NCBI GenBank assembly: GCA_900548205.1
Contig: URJS01000034.1
Location: 1-23,974 of the forward strand
Source: an uncultured Roseburia sp.
GTDB taxonomy: Bacteria > Bacillota > Clostridia > Lachnospirales > Lachnospiraceae
Length of the DNA stretch: 23,974 nt
Direction: 5' to 3'
The number at the start of each line of letters is the position of its first letter. Positions within the stretch are counted from its first letter, which is position 1. A program made the position numbers and the translations under genes. Below are positions 8,144 through 16,452 of the stretch, in pieces. Under the pieces are notes generated by a model, which was not told the origin of the DNA, did no database searches, and saw nothing but the letters and a program-made list of their open reading frames with translations.

Positions 8144-10252
8144 TTACGAATGAATCATCGCTTCTTCTTTTTCCTGCACACGCTTCTGCCTAAAACCAAA
8201 GCTCGTCACGCAGATCAGACGGTCAAAAATCATAAACGCTGACGGCAGAATAAAGATAACAACGATCATGCTGATGATCGCGCCGCGTGCCATAAGCGAA
8301 CAGAGCGAGCTGATCATATCAATATTTGAATAAAGTCCGACACCGAACGTTGCGGCAAAAAAGCTTAGCGCACTCACGATCACTGACTGCATCGAGCTGC
8401 GCAGCGCGGCTGTCACCGCATCCTCCTTCTTTGCCCCCTGGGAGCGTTCCTTTTTATATTTATTCGTCATTAAAATCGCATAATCTACAGTTGCGCCAAG
8501 CTGTATCGTTCCGATGACGATAGAGGCAATAAATGGCAGCGTTGTCTTTGTGTATGCCGGAATGCCCATATTGATAAAAATTGCAAATTCAATGACGGAT
8601 ACTAAAATGACCGGAAGCGAAACCGACTGAAATACAAGTGCGATTATCAGGAAAATCGCTCCGATCGAGACAGCGCTCACACGCTTAAAGTCCTCGTCTG
8701 TAATCTCTATCAGATCCTTCGTACACGGCGCTTCCCCGATCAGCATTGCCGAGCTGTCGTATTTTTTGATAATCGTATTGATCTGCTCACACTGTGCATT
8801 GACCTCGTCAGACGCCACCGCATACTCCGATCCCACCAGCATAAGCTGATAATTTCCGCTGATCAGTAATTCACGCACATCATCGGGAATCATTTCTCTG
8901 GGCACGCTCGGTCCTACGAGCGAATCAAAGCCCAGCGCCATTTTGACGCCATCCACCTGTTCGATTTCATAGAGCATTGCCTTCGCTTCTTTTGCCGGAA
9001 GGCTGCTGTCCGCAAGAATCATATGGGTTGCTCCCATATCGAAATTCTCATCGAGCTTGTCATTTGCCATAATACTCTCAAGGCTCTTTGGGAGCGTGCC
9101 TGCCAGATCATAATATACCTGTGTGTGGTTATAGCCATAGACCGCCGGTCCCAAGATGACAAGAAACAGTACCAAAAATACTTTATAATGTCTGACGATC
9201 CAGCCGGAAATCACACCGAGATCCGGCATGATCGGGCGATGCTTTGTTTTCTCGATTGCCTTATCGAAAATTAAAAGCATTGACGGAAGTACCGTGACAC
9301 AGCAGAGCACGCCGAAAATCACGCCCTTCGCCATGACGATTCCAAGGTCCATACCCAGCGTAAAGCTCATAAAGCAAAGTGCGATAAAGCCTGCCACCGT
9401 CGTGATCGAGCTTCCAACGACCGATGTGACCGTATTGGAAATCGCGTGTGCCATCGCCCGTTTTTTATCACCCGAAAAGCGCGTCTGCTGTTCTTCATAG
9501 CTGTGCCATAGGAAAATAGAGTAATCCATGGTAACGCCAAGCTGGAGCACCGCCGCAAGCGCCTGCGTGACATAGGAAATTTCCCCCTGTAATACATTCG
9601 TCCCCAGATTATAAATAATTGCCATGCCGATGCTTAATAAAAAGAAAAGAGGAGCGATCGCCGAATCCATCGTCAGAGACAGCACAATGACCGCAAGTAT
9701 GACGGCAATCAACACATACACCGGCGTCTCCTGATTGGAAAGATTCTTCGTATCTGTCACGACCGCCGACATTCCGCTGATATAGCAATCCCCTTTTACA
9801 ACGGCACGGATTTCTTCGATCGCATCCATCGTCTCATCCGCCGACATCGAGGTATCGTAGAGCACCGCTAGCAGCGTGCTGTCCGTCTCCTGATTGTTGA
9901 AAAACTCATACAGCTCATCAGGAAGCAGCTCCATCGGAATGCTGATGTCTGCAAAGGAATCATACCAGATCACATCCTTCACATGGGGAACCTCTGCGAT
10001 CTCCTCCCGCATAGCGGCAATCTCCTTCGCCTCCATGCCCTCTACCACACAGAAAGAAAACGCGCCTGTTCCAAATTCCTTCAGCAGAATATCCTGCCCC
10101 TTCATCGTCTCAATATCTTCGGGAAGGTATGTGAGAATGTCATAATTCACTCTTGTATTCAAATACCCAAGCCCTGCCGGGATCAGCAGAAGAATACTCA
10201 AAATCAGAATCGGTATTCTAAGCTTTACCACTCCTTTTCCAAACTTGATCAT
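8144..10252 (-). CDS. MMPL/RND-family transporter
   Basis: ATG at 10252 with GGAGG five bases upstream; 702 residues. The layout is two copies of one membrane helix, a large extracytoplasmic loop and five helices, as in MMPL proteins. The proton-relay-type motifs are present in both halves: D243-Y244 in G-V-T-M-D-Y-S-I-F-L and D590-Y591 in G-A-T-V-D-Y-A-I-L-M. The first external loop covers about 32-175, the second about 375-525. MMPL proteins export lipids, siderophores or hydrophobic drugs; the cargo here cannot be read from sequence. It is preceded by a TetR gene on the same strand and followed by the heptad-repeat protein, so it is likely controlled by that TetR. Confidence 0.92.
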   Translation of the reverse strand: MIKFGKGVVKLRIPILILSILLLIPAGLGYLNTRVNYDILTYLPEDIETMKGQDILLKEFGTGAFSFCVVEGMEAKEIAAMREEIAEVPHVKDVIWYDSFADISIPMELLPDELYEFFNNQETDSTLLAVLYDTSMSADETMDAIEEIRAVVKGDCYISGMSAVVTDTKNLSNQETPVYVLIAVILAVIVLSLTMDSAIAPLFFLLSIGMAIIYNLGTNVLQGEISYVTQALAAVLQLGVTMDYSIFLWHSYEEQQTRFSGDKKRAMAHAISNTVTSVVGSSITTVAGFIALCFMSFTLGMDLGIVMAKGVIFGVLCCVTVLPSMLLIFDKAIEKTKHRPIMPDLGVISGWIVRHYKVFLVLFLVILGPAVYGYNHTQVYYDLAGTLPKSLESIMANDKLDENFDMGATHMILADSSLPAKEAKAMLYEIEQVDGVKMALGFDSLVGPSVPREMIPDDVRELLISGNYQLMLVGSEYAVASDEVNAQCEQINTIIKKYDSSAMLIGEAPCTKDLIEITDEDFKRVSAVSIGAIFLIIALVFQSVSLPVILVSVIEFAIFINMGIPAYTKTTLPFIASIVIGTIQLGATVDYAILMTNKYKKERSQGAKKEDAVTAALRSSMQSVIVSALSFFAATFGVGLYSNIDMISSLCSLMARGAIISMIVVIFILPSAFMIFDRLICVTSFGFRQKRVQEKEEAMIHS

Positions 10253-10317
10253 GTTTACCTCCATTCCAAAGCGCCGCCGTTTTCTGCCCGCTTTCTTTTT
10301 CCATGCCCGCATTGTAT

Positions 10318-10349
10318 AAAAAAAAGACTGAATATGAAATATTCAATCT
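10318..10349 (-). terminator. Rho-independent terminator (or TetR operator) after the TetR gene
   Basis: On the minus strand an 11-bp stem (arms AGATTGAATAT and ATATTCAGTCT, with one U-G pair) and a three-base loop is followed by eight T. The U-G pair is fine in minus-strand RNA but a C-A mismatch in plus-strand RNA, which favours a terminator reading from the TetR gene. The same near-palindrome could also be an operator for the MMPL operon. Confidence 0.6.
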
Positions 10350-10370
10350 TTTCCGTCTGTATCGCTTCCC

Positions 10371-10394
10371 TATACAAATACCAAAAAATGTATA
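10371..10394. promoter_or_regulatory. Inverted repeat TATACA-N12-TGTATA, possible TetR operator
   Basis: Six-base arms TATACA and TGTATA with a 12-bp spacer, lying between the TetR stop codon and the terminator hairpin, upstream of the MMPL gene. TetR family proteins bind palindromes of this size near their own or target genes. The site is AT-rich and could be chance. Confidence 0.35.
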
Positions 10395-10444
10395 CCTTCC
10401 GCGACAAAGCTTTGAAATTGTATCTGCAAGCACTCGCCAAACAG

Positions 10445-11017
10445 TTAGCCGGACAGCTCCTTTAGCACCTCGTCCATCGAATGCTTCATCATATAATTAT
10501 AGACGTCAATGAGCTCCCTGCCGGTGATCGTCATACCGGACTCGATCCACCGGATCAGCACATAGCACATCGACTGTGCATAGTATTCCGCGATCAGCTC
10601 CGGCGTAAGCCAGACATATTTCGGCAGCTTGCCGTTTGGCGTCTCCTGAATGATCCGCAGCAGCACGCGCTCCACACAGCCCTTTGCTATGCTCTCAAAG
10701 GAATTTTGCCCTTCCAGCCTGCACGCCCTGGTATAAAAATCCCGCTCCCGTTCTATTTTTGTAAATAAAAGCAAAAGCGCTTCATCCACCATACCATTCT
10801 GCAGCAGAGGCTCCATCGGTTTTAGCAGTTCCGTCATGATGATCCACTCGAGCAGCTCATATTTATCCTGAAAATGATTATAAAATGTCGGGCGTATCAA
10901 TCCCGCCTTATCCGTGATCTCCTTGATCGTGATTTTCTCAATCGGCTGTCTTAACGCCAGCTCCTTAAAGCTCTCTGCCAAAAGCGCATCGACTGCCTCT
11001 CTCCCCTGTCCCGTCAT
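10445..11017 (-). CDS. TetR/AcrR family transcriptional regulator
   Basis: A 190-residue protein with an N-terminal helix-turn-helix at about 26-55 (K-I-T-I-K-E-I-T-D-K-A-G-L-I-R-P-T-F-Y-N-H-F), typical of TetR. The C-terminal ligand domain (about 75-190) resembles the TetR_C type found in Firmicutes regulators, with a tyrosine- and tryptophan-containing helix near the end. AAAGGGAACT precedes the ATG. It sits 192 bp upstream of the MMPL gene on the same strand, with two inverted repeats between them, so control of the MMPL pair is the simplest reading. The inducer is unknown. Confidence 0.9.
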   Translation of the reverse strand: MTGQGREAVDALLAESFKELALRQPIEKITIKEITDKAGLIRPTFYNHFQDKYELLEWIIMTELLKPMEPLLQNGMVDEALLLLFTKIERERDFYTRACRLEGQNSFESIAKGCVERVLLRIIQETPNGKLPKYVWLTPELIAEYYAQSMCYVLIRWIESGMTITGRELIDVYNYMMKHSMDEVLKELSG

Positions 11018-11071
11018 AGTTCCCTTTCATAGACCCGGCTGTCCGCCTCAATTTTGTGTCTGCATGCAGGG

Positions 11072-11302
11072 CTACTCGTCAAACTCTACCGTCACAAAAT
11101 AGCCCTTTGGCGTTTCACGCACCTCCACCACCGTGCCCTCGCCCGATACGATTCGCTCGCCGACGGCATAATTCGCCGACATTGCATATGCCTTTCCAAG
11201 CGTATAATAATAGGAATTCGGCAGCTTCCCCTCTGTGATCGGCAAAACATCTCCCACTGCAAGCAGTCCGGTCCGCTCCATTTTAAATTCTTCTCGTCTC
11301 AT
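11072..11302 (-). CDS. Small conserved-type protein, unknown function
   Basis: The 76-residue product is rich in Gly, Val and Tyr and ends with a strand-like segment (R-E-T-P-K-G-Y-F-V-T-V-E-F-D-E) that suggests a small beta fold. I do not recognise a named domain. The ATG at 11302 has AGGG eight bases before it; ATG at 11332 (10 residues longer, no clear binding site) and ATG at 11281 (7 residues shorter) are alternatives. It lies between the HdeD-like gene and the TetR gene on the same strand, with gaps of about 60 bp, so it may be cotranscribed with them. Confidence 0.65.
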   Translation of the reverse strand: MRREEFKMERTGLLAVGDVLPITEGKLPNSYYYTLGKAYAMSANYAVGERIVSGEGTVVEVRETPKGYFVTVEFDE

Positions 11303-11363
11303 CTTACCATCCCTAAGCGGCAGATATGCCATTCTTTTTCAAGTCTTCGTCTGCCTGCTTCCG

Positions 11364-11966
11364 CTAGCCCCAATCGTCCTTTTCCGCATCCACCTCGCGG
11401 TACTCTGCTTCCAGCACTTCCTCCTGCCGTTCCTTATCCCTCACCGCCCGGATAGCTCTGCTTGCAATCCAGATGTCCGTCAGTCCGTCATAGATCAGGG
11501 CAACACCGATAAACTGCAGCGCAAGGGTCACGATTCCAAACGCATTGCTGATACACAGCAGTCCAAAGATCAGACTGATAAGCGCGATCACCAGCATACT
11601 CCACCACCGCTCATAACCGTTTTGCCGTGTCTCAAACGCAAGACGCATATCCTGAATACCGTGTATGCAGAGCAGCACGCCGATCACGATGGGAACCAGA
11701 CTCACAACGCTCTCCGGACGCACAAATATCCATATCCCGATCAGCGTCACGATCGTGCCGAGCACTGCGCCAAAGGGATGCAGTTCCCTGTTCACAAAAT
11801 AAGAGACAAGATTGACGATGCCGATGATGATCAGTCCCGACGCCAGTATTCTGCAAAAAAGGTCGATCGTCTGCGCCGGCCAGATCAGAAGCACCACTCC
11901 AAGCACGATACAAAGCGCAGCAGAAACAAACATATCTGCCTTCATCCTCTTTATCATATCCATCAT
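11364..11966 (-). CDS. HdeD/DUF308 family membrane protein
   Basis: A 200-residue protein with about six short membrane helices and the alternating G-x-x-L-I-I-x-G-I pattern of DUF308 (HdeD) proteins, followed by a charged cytoplasmic tail after about residue 170 (R-D-K-E-R-Q-E-E-V-L-E-A-E-Y-R-E). HdeD is linked to acid resistance in E. coli, but the Firmicutes members are uncharacterised. The tail is very acidic and could be a binding segment. Two ATG codons at 11966 and 11963 are adjacent. It follows the SseB-like gene by 26 bp on the same strand. Confidence 0.85.
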   Translation of the reverse strand: MMDMIKRMKADMFVSAALCIVLGVVLLIWPAQTIDLFCRILASGLIIIGIVNLVSYFVNRELHPFGAVLGTIVTLIGIWIFVRPESVVSLVPIVIGVLLCIHGIQDMRLAFETRQNGYERWWSMLVIALISLIFGLLCISNAFGIVTLALQFIGVALIYDGLTDIWIASRAIRAVRDKERQEEVLEAEYREVDAEKDDWG

Positions 11967-11992
11967 AATCCCATTTTGCCTTTCCTTTCCCG

Positions 11993-12898
11993 TCAGCTTG
12001 TAACCTCTGCCTTCCCCATCCGCGCAAGGTCAATGATTTTTTGGAGCTCCGCGCCCTCCACCGGCGCTTCCCCCAATTCGACACGCTTTCCGTCCGGCAG
12101 TACCTCTGCCAGCTGATGCACGTTTCGTTCCTTCGTCAGCTCAATCGTATAATATCCCGCCTTTTTCGCAATCGGATCAAAGGTAACGTAAACACGGCTG
12201 CAAAGTCCGGCTGCCAGCTCCCTCTCCGGCAGATCCACACGGATCAGCGTCAAATCCTCCGCAATCTCAAGCGCCATCACGGAATAGTCCTCCTCCGTAT
12301 ATGGGTACAGCTTTTCTTCCTTATATGCCTCTGCAAATATCCGGTTGACAAACGCCTCTTTTTCCTCGCAGAGACTTTGTACAAAGCTCTCCCCCTCCGT
12401 GTGCAGCCGTTTGGGAAATACATAAAACTCCGTCTGTTTTTTCACAAACGCCCGAAACTGCTCCGGCGTCATTTTGATCTGCTTCATCTGCGCCGCATTC
12501 ATATCCGCCTCATGCAGCTTCTCAATAAGCTCCCGCTTTAAGATCAGATTGTCCGAAAACGGATTGATCACCATTCCCGTAAGCTGTAATTCAGGCTTTA
12601 CGATGATACCGTTGCACGCCTGAAACGGCATGGAAAGAATCGCCTGGCTTTTCGGCTCCTCCGGTATCTGTGCCTTTGAGGTGTATACTGCCAGAAACTG
12701 ATCTCCGTTATTGCTCTTAAGCAGACACGGCGTCGGCTGATTCTGCTCCTTTAGCATCGCCGGTACCAAAAGCTTCGTCGGCCGCAGCAGATTTAATACT
12801 GCAACCAGCTTCTCCTGTGTCCGCTCCCTCACATAAGCGCCGATCGCTTCCTCCAATTTATCGTTGGTAATTTCCATTGTGATCTTATCATCCATCAT
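11993..12898 (-). CDS. SseB family protein
   Basis: About 301 residues from the ATG at 12898, chosen because AAAGGA lies eight bases before it; an in-frame ATG at 12907 adds three residues. The N-terminal part (about 10-125) matches the SseB domain seen in rhodanese-enhancer-type proteins, with L-V-P-A-M-L and F-L-A-V-Y-T-S segments. The C-terminal part (about 215-290) has the E-D-L-T-L-I-R-V-D-L and A-G-Y-Y-T-I-E-L pattern of the SseB C-terminal domain. The cellular role in Firmicutes is unknown; it has no signal peptide or membrane helix. It is the first gene of a minus-strand run that continues with HdeD, the small gene and TetR. Confidence 0.82.
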   Translation of the reverse strand: MMDDKITMEITNDKLEEAIGAYVRERTQEKLVAVLNLLRPTKLLVPAMLKEQNQPTPCLLKSNNGDQFLAVYTSKAQIPEEPKSQAILSMPFQACNGIIVKPELQLTGMVINPFSDNLILKRELIEKLHEADMNAAQMKQIKMTPEQFRAFVKKQTEFYVFPKRLHTEGESFVQSLCEEKEAFVNRIFAEAYKEEKLYPYTEEDYSVMALEIAEDLTLIRVDLPERELAAGLCSRVYVTFDPIAKKAGYYTIELTKERNVHQLAEVLPDGKRVELGEAPVEGAELQKIIDLARMGKAEVTS

Positions 12899-12952
12899 AT
12901 AACACATCCTTTCCCTTACCGCCTCTGCCGATGCAGGACAAACATATGTTAC

Positions 12953-12961
12953 AGTATATCA
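12953..12961 (-). promoter_or_regulatory. Extended -10 element upstream of the SseB-like gene
   Basis: On the minus strand TGATATACT forms an extended -10 (TGn plus TATACT). No good -35 box is seen at the proper distance. The start site would lie about 50 bases before the SseB-like start codon. Confidence 0.4.
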
Positions 12962-13001
12962 TACCCTCCTTTAAAAAAACACTACCCAACGCAATATTTT
13001 A

Positions 13002-14696
13002 TCAGCAAAAAACGATTACTTCACAGCTTTTGAGCGTCACGGTTCCCTGTGAGGCCATCTCCTTCCGCCACTCATTCTCCCGTTTTGTATTGGAAAGCAG
13101 CACCTCTCCCCGCGTCCTGCTCTGTTTGATATCAAGTGTCACACACTCCGTCCCATAATTTGCCGCCACACAGATCGTCCCTTCCCCGTCATCCGACGCC
13201 CGCGCAAACGCAAAAATATCCGCATACTCCTCATAAATTGGCACAAAGCTTCCATAGGTAAATATTTCTTTGTATTTTGGATTTTTGCGCAGCGCAATCA
13301 GCTTTTTATAATAATTTAAAACAGAATCCTCACGTTCCTCCTGCGCCGCAACATTGATTTCCGTATAATTCGGGTTTAGGGCAAGCCACGGAGTTCCCGC
13401 CGAAAAGCCTGCGTTTGCCTCCGCGCTCCAGTGCATCGGCGTACGCCCGTTATCCCTGCTGTTCTCATAGCAGCAGCGCAGAGCCTCCTCCTTACTGCAT
13501 CCGGCGGCAAGCGCCACCTGATACTGGTCTATCGTATTAATATCATCATATTCCTCAATGCTGTTGCGGCGGCAGTTTGTCATCCCAATCTCCTGCCCCT
13601 GATAAAGAAACGGGATCCCGCGCAGCAATAGGGAGGTCGTTGCAAGCATTTTCTTTCCCATCTCATTTTGTGCATGTGCGGGAAGATAATGACTTGCTCC
13701 GCGCGGCTCGTCGTGATTCTCAATAATATTTGCTAAAAACCCGACCCCCTGCAGCTTTTGCTGCGATGCAAAGACAGTCTTTCGCCACTCCAAAAATACG
13801 AGCGGCGGGTTTTGATACCAGCCCTGCTCACTCCTTGTCAGCTCATGCGCGGAAAAGTCAAACATCGTCGAGAAATGACCGTCCTCTCCGATAAATTCTC
13901 TCAGCTCATCCTCCTTCATGTTAAAGACCTCTCCGACAGTAAAAGCATCCCACTTTTCAAACGTCTCGTGTTTTAATTCCTCCAACAACACACCGACTCC
14001 CTCGGCGGATTCCACCATCTTGACGCAGCTCGCCAGTCCGTCCGCTCCGTCCGGCGGAAACGAGGGGAACTCCAAATTCTTTTTGATGTTGATGATCGCG
14101 TCGATCCGAAAGCCACTGACACCCTTTGCGAGCCACCAATTCACCATATCATAGATCGCTTTGCGCACCTTTTCATTTTCCCAGTTTAAATCGGGCTGCT
14201 CCTTTGCAAACAGATGCAGATAATACTCGTCCGTTTCCGGTACCGGCTCCCAGGTACTTCCCCCAAAATACGAGCGATAGTTGCTCGGCGTCTTACCGTC
14301 CTTACCTTTTCTAAAGTAGAAATAATCGGCATATTCTCCCTGCGGATTTTTCAGCGCCTTCTGAAACCACTCATGGCGGTCGGAGCAGTGATTGATGACT
14401 AAATCCATCACAATGTACAGCTCCCGCTTTTTTGCCTCCGCCAAAAGCTCGTCAAACTCCTCCATCGTACCAAATTCTTCCGCAATCTTATAGTAATCTG
14501 AAATATCATATCCCTGATCCACGAACGGAGATTGATAAATTGGAGAAAGCCAGATTATATCAATACCAAGCGCCTTTAAATAGTCCAGCTTGGAAATAAT
14601 CCCCCGCAAATCGCCGATACCGTCTCCATTCGTATCCAAAAAGCTTTTCGGATAAATCTGATATGCCACCTTATCATGCCACCACTTTTTTTCCAT
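13002..14696 (-). CDS. GH13 alpha-glucosidase, predicted alpha-1,4 specific
   Basis: A 564-residue cytoplasmic glycoside hydrolase of the GH13 oligo-1,6-glucosidase/alpha-glucosidase group; it has no signal peptide. Seen directly: a Ca-binding-type loop D21-T-N-G-D-G-I-G-D29, region I D98-L-V-I-N-H103, nucleophile D199 (G-F-R-I-D-A), acid/base E256 (T-V-G-E) and transition-state D329 (E-N-H-D). The residue after the nucleophile is Ala200. In this family Val at that place goes with alpha-1,6 bonds (isomaltase type) and Ala or Thr with alpha-1,4 bonds (maltase type), so short maltodextrins or maltose are the likely substrates. It hydrolyses them to glucose inside the cell. The gene is divergent from an AraC regulator, 137 bp apart, which probably activates it. 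Confidence 0.93.
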   Translation of the reverse strand: MEKKWWHDKVAYQIYPKSFLDTNGDGIGDLRGIISKLDYLKALGIDIIWLSPIYQSPFVDQGYDISDYYKIAEEFGTMEEFDELLAEAKKRELYIVMDLVINHCSDRHEWFQKALKNPQGEYADYFYFRKGKDGKTPSNYRSYFGGSTWEPVPETDEYYLHLFAKEQPDLNWENEKVRKAIYDMVNWWLAKGVSGFRIDAIINIKKNLEFPSFPPDGADGLASCVKMVESAEGVGVLLEELKHETFEKWDAFTVGEVFNMKEDELREFIGEDGHFSTMFDFSAHELTRSEQGWYQNPPLVFLEWRKTVFASQQKLQGVGFLANIIENHDEPRGASHYLPAHAQNEMGKKMLATTSLLLRGIPFLYQGQEIGMTNCRRNSIEEYDDINTIDQYQVALAAGCSKEEALRCCYENSRDNGRTPMHWSAEANAGFSAGTPWLALNPNYTEINVAAQEEREDSVLNYYKKLIALRKNPKYKEIFTYGSFVPIYEEYADIFAFARASDDGEGTICVAANYGTECVTLDIKQSRTRGEVLLSNTKRENEWRKEMASQGTVTLKSCEVIVFC

Positions 14697-14745
14697 TGTA
14701 TTTCTCCTTTTTTGCTTTACGTCCTTCTTTTTGTATGATACTGTT

Positions 14746-14751
14746 ATTATA
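14746..14751 (-). promoter_or_regulatory. -10 box of the alpha-glucosidase promoter
   Basis: Consensus TATAAT on the minus strand. At 17-18 bp upstream the sequence (CAAGAA or GCAAGA) is a poor -35 box, as expected for an activator-dependent promoter. The inverted repeat at 14774-14806 abuts it. Confidence 0.6.
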
Positions 14752-14773
14752 TCTTATTTTTTTAATTTTTCTT

Positions 14774-14806
14774 GCAGTATTATTTCTATTTATTGCACAA
14801 TACTGC
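14774..14806. promoter_or_regulatory. Palindrome GCAGTATT-N17-AATACTGC, candidate AraC-family operator
   Basis: Perfect 8-bp arms 17 bp apart, centred in the divergent region between the alpha-glucosidase and AraC genes. The arm nearer the alpha-glucosidase touches its weak -35 position, the usual place for an AraC-type activator. The other arm lies 28 bp before the AraC start codon, which allows autoregulation. Confidence 0.6.
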
Positions 14807-14833
14807 TTTTTCAAAAAACGATAGGAGAAAATC

Positions 14834-15724
14834 ATGCCAATAGCCACGCAGCGTACGCCCGCGCAAAAAGAAAATGCCCGACACGGCGAGCAGATGTTTC
14901 CTTTAAAAAAATATCTGACGATCCTGGACAACTCCCATCCGACCGTCTTTGCGCATTGGCATGACGAGGCGGAATTTACCCTTGTGACGGAGGGCAGCGG
15001 CGTCTATCAGGTACAGCTTCAGACCTACGAGGTGGCTGCCGGAGATTTTATTTTTCTGCCGCCAACCGTGCTCCATGCGATCCATGTCCCGTACGGCGGG
15101 TATCTGCGCACGGAAACCTATGTATTTCATATGGATTTTCTCGGCATACACGCCGCAGATGTCTGTGCCGTCCGCTATCTGACCCCGCTTTCATCGCTCT
15201 CCCTGCTTCCTCCGGTGCTCTTTTCCCAAAAGCACCCAGTCTATCAGCAGCTATGCGAGACGTTCTCAGACTTAAACCTGTGCTATGAGACAACACCCGT
15301 GGGCTATGAGCTGCTTATGAAGGCTGATTTTCTAAGGCTGCTCGCGCAGATCATCCCTTACTGCCACAACGCTTCCGCACAGACTGCGTTCAATGCGGAG
15401 CATGCCGCCAAGCTGAAAGCCGCGCTCGAATATATCGCACAGCATTATACCGAGGAGCTTTCTATTGCACAGCTCGCGGCGCTCTGCTATTTCAGCGAGT
15501 ACTATTTTATGCGCTTTTTTAAGAAATATATGGGAATCTCCTGTCTGGAATATATCAAGAACTTAAGACTGGAAAAGGCTGCAAAGCTGCTCGCACAGGG
15601 AGGACTCTCTGCACTGGAGATCTCCCTGACGGCAGGCTTTCGCAACCTCTCGTATTTTTATCGGGAATTTAAGAAAAAATATGGCGTAACGCCAAAGAGC
15701 TTCGCTGCTGAAAGCCGCCGCTGA
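14834..15724 (+). CDS. AraC family transcriptional regulator
   Basis: A 296-residue regulator; AGGAG lies six bases before the ATG. Residues about 35-125 are a cupin-like sugar-sensing domain (H-W-H-D-E-A-E-F and G-D-F-I-F-L-P-P motifs with paired His). Residues about 190-292 hold the double helix-turn-helix of AraC (L-S-I-A-Q-L-A-A-L-C-Y-F-S-E-Y-Y-F-M-R-F-F-K and A-L-E-I-S-L-T-A-G-F-R-N-L-S-Y-F). The signature G-V-T-P-K-S-F is at the end. Its divergent partner is the alpha-glucosidase, so maltose or a related sugar is a likely effector, by inference only. Its 3' end meets the ferredoxin gene tail to tail, 7 bp apart. Confidence 0.92.
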   Translation: MPIATQRTPAQKENARHGEQMFPLKKYLTILDNSHPTVFAHWHDEAEFTLVTEGSGVYQVQLQTYEVAAGDFIFLPPTVLHAIHVPYGGYLRTETYVFHMDFLGIHAADVCAVRYLTPLSSLSLLPPVLFSQKHPVYQQLCETFSDLNLCYETTPVGYELLMKADFLRLLAQIIPYCHNASAQTAFNAEHAAKLKAALEYIAQHYTEELSIAQLAALCYFSEYYFMRFFKKYMGISCLEYIKNLRLEKAAKLLAQGGLSALEISLTAGFRNLSYFYREFKKKYGVTPKSFAAESRR

Positions 15725-15731
15725 TGCGGAT

Positions 15732-16424
15732 TTATTCTAATATGCGCCCATCTGTCGACAGTGTCACAACACGCCACGGAATCATCTTTCCACTTGCACG
15801 CAGCGCGTTTTTCACAGCATTCTCGATCCCTCCGCAGCACGGCACCTCCATGCGCACAACCGTCACGCTCTTTACTTCGTTTCTGGCGATCAGCTGCGTA
15901 AGCTTCTCGGCATAATCCCCTTCATCCAGCTTCGGACAACCGATCAGCGTCACATGATTTCTCATAAATTCATTATGGAAATTGCCGTATGCATAAGCGG
16001 CGCAGTCTGCAGCGATCAACAGATTTGCCCCGTCAAAATATGGCGCGTGAATCGGCGCTAATTTCATCTGCACCGGCCACTGGCGCAGCTGCGACGATAC
16101 AGCTGTTTGTTTCTCCTCCTGCACGCTCTCCCGCACAATCGCCCGTGCCTGTGCGCCCGGACAGCCGCACGTCGCCGCCTGCTGCTTTTCCTTCTTTTTT
16201 GCAAGAACCGCCGCCTCATCGTAGGCTGCCGCCTCACGCTCCACAAAGGAAATCGCGTCAACCGGACAAGCCGGCAGGCAGTCTCCCAAGCCGTCGCAAT
16301 AGTCATCCCGCAAGAGCTTTGCCTTCCCATCCACCATTCCGATCGCCCCCTCATGACAAGCCTCGGCACAAAGTCCGCATCCGTTGCACTTTTCCTCATC
16401 AATCTGAATAATTCTGCGAATCAT
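15732..16424 (-). CDS. Ferredoxin-like 4Fe-4S protein with Cys-rich C-terminal region
   Basis: The 230-residue protein opens with two ferredoxin repeats. The first binds a 4Fe-4S cluster through C13, C16, C19 and C23. The second has C43, C49 and C53 but Leu46 where the second Cys of the motif normally is (Y-C-D-G-L-G-D-C-L-P-A-C-P); this layout recurs in relatives, so it is a family trait and not decay. The C-terminal part (about 80-230) has further Cys groups (C-G-C-P, A-D-C-A-A-Y, G-C-P-K and V-P-C-C-G-G) that might bind another metal centre. No redox partner is next to it, so its electron route is unknown. It is divergent from a Crp/Fnr regulator and shares a palindromic control site with it. 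Confidence 0.87.
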   Translation of the reverse strand: MIRRIIQIDEEKCNGCGLCAEACHEGAIGMVDGKAKLLRDDYCDGLGDCLPACPVDAISFVEREAAAYDEAAVLAKKKEKQQAATCGCPGAQARAIVRESVQEEKQTAVSSQLRQWPVQMKLAPIHAPYFDGANLLIAADCAAYAYGNFHNEFMRNHVTLIGCPKLDEGDYAEKLTQLIARNEVKSVTVVRMEVPCCGGIENAVKNALRASGKMIPWRVVTLSTDGRILE

Positions 16425-16452
16425 ATCCTCGTTCCTCCTGTATTCTGTCGTC

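Noticed and set aside
11235..12116. Long plus-strand open frame of 293 codons
   Set aside because: It is the shadow of the HdeD-like and SseB-like genes, with low-complexity His/Arg-rich translation and no binding site.
12888..12962. 24-residue Cys-containing open frame before the SseB-like gene
   Set aside because: GGAGG lies only two bases before its ATG, it overlaps a predicted -10 element and the SseB start, and no family is recognisable.
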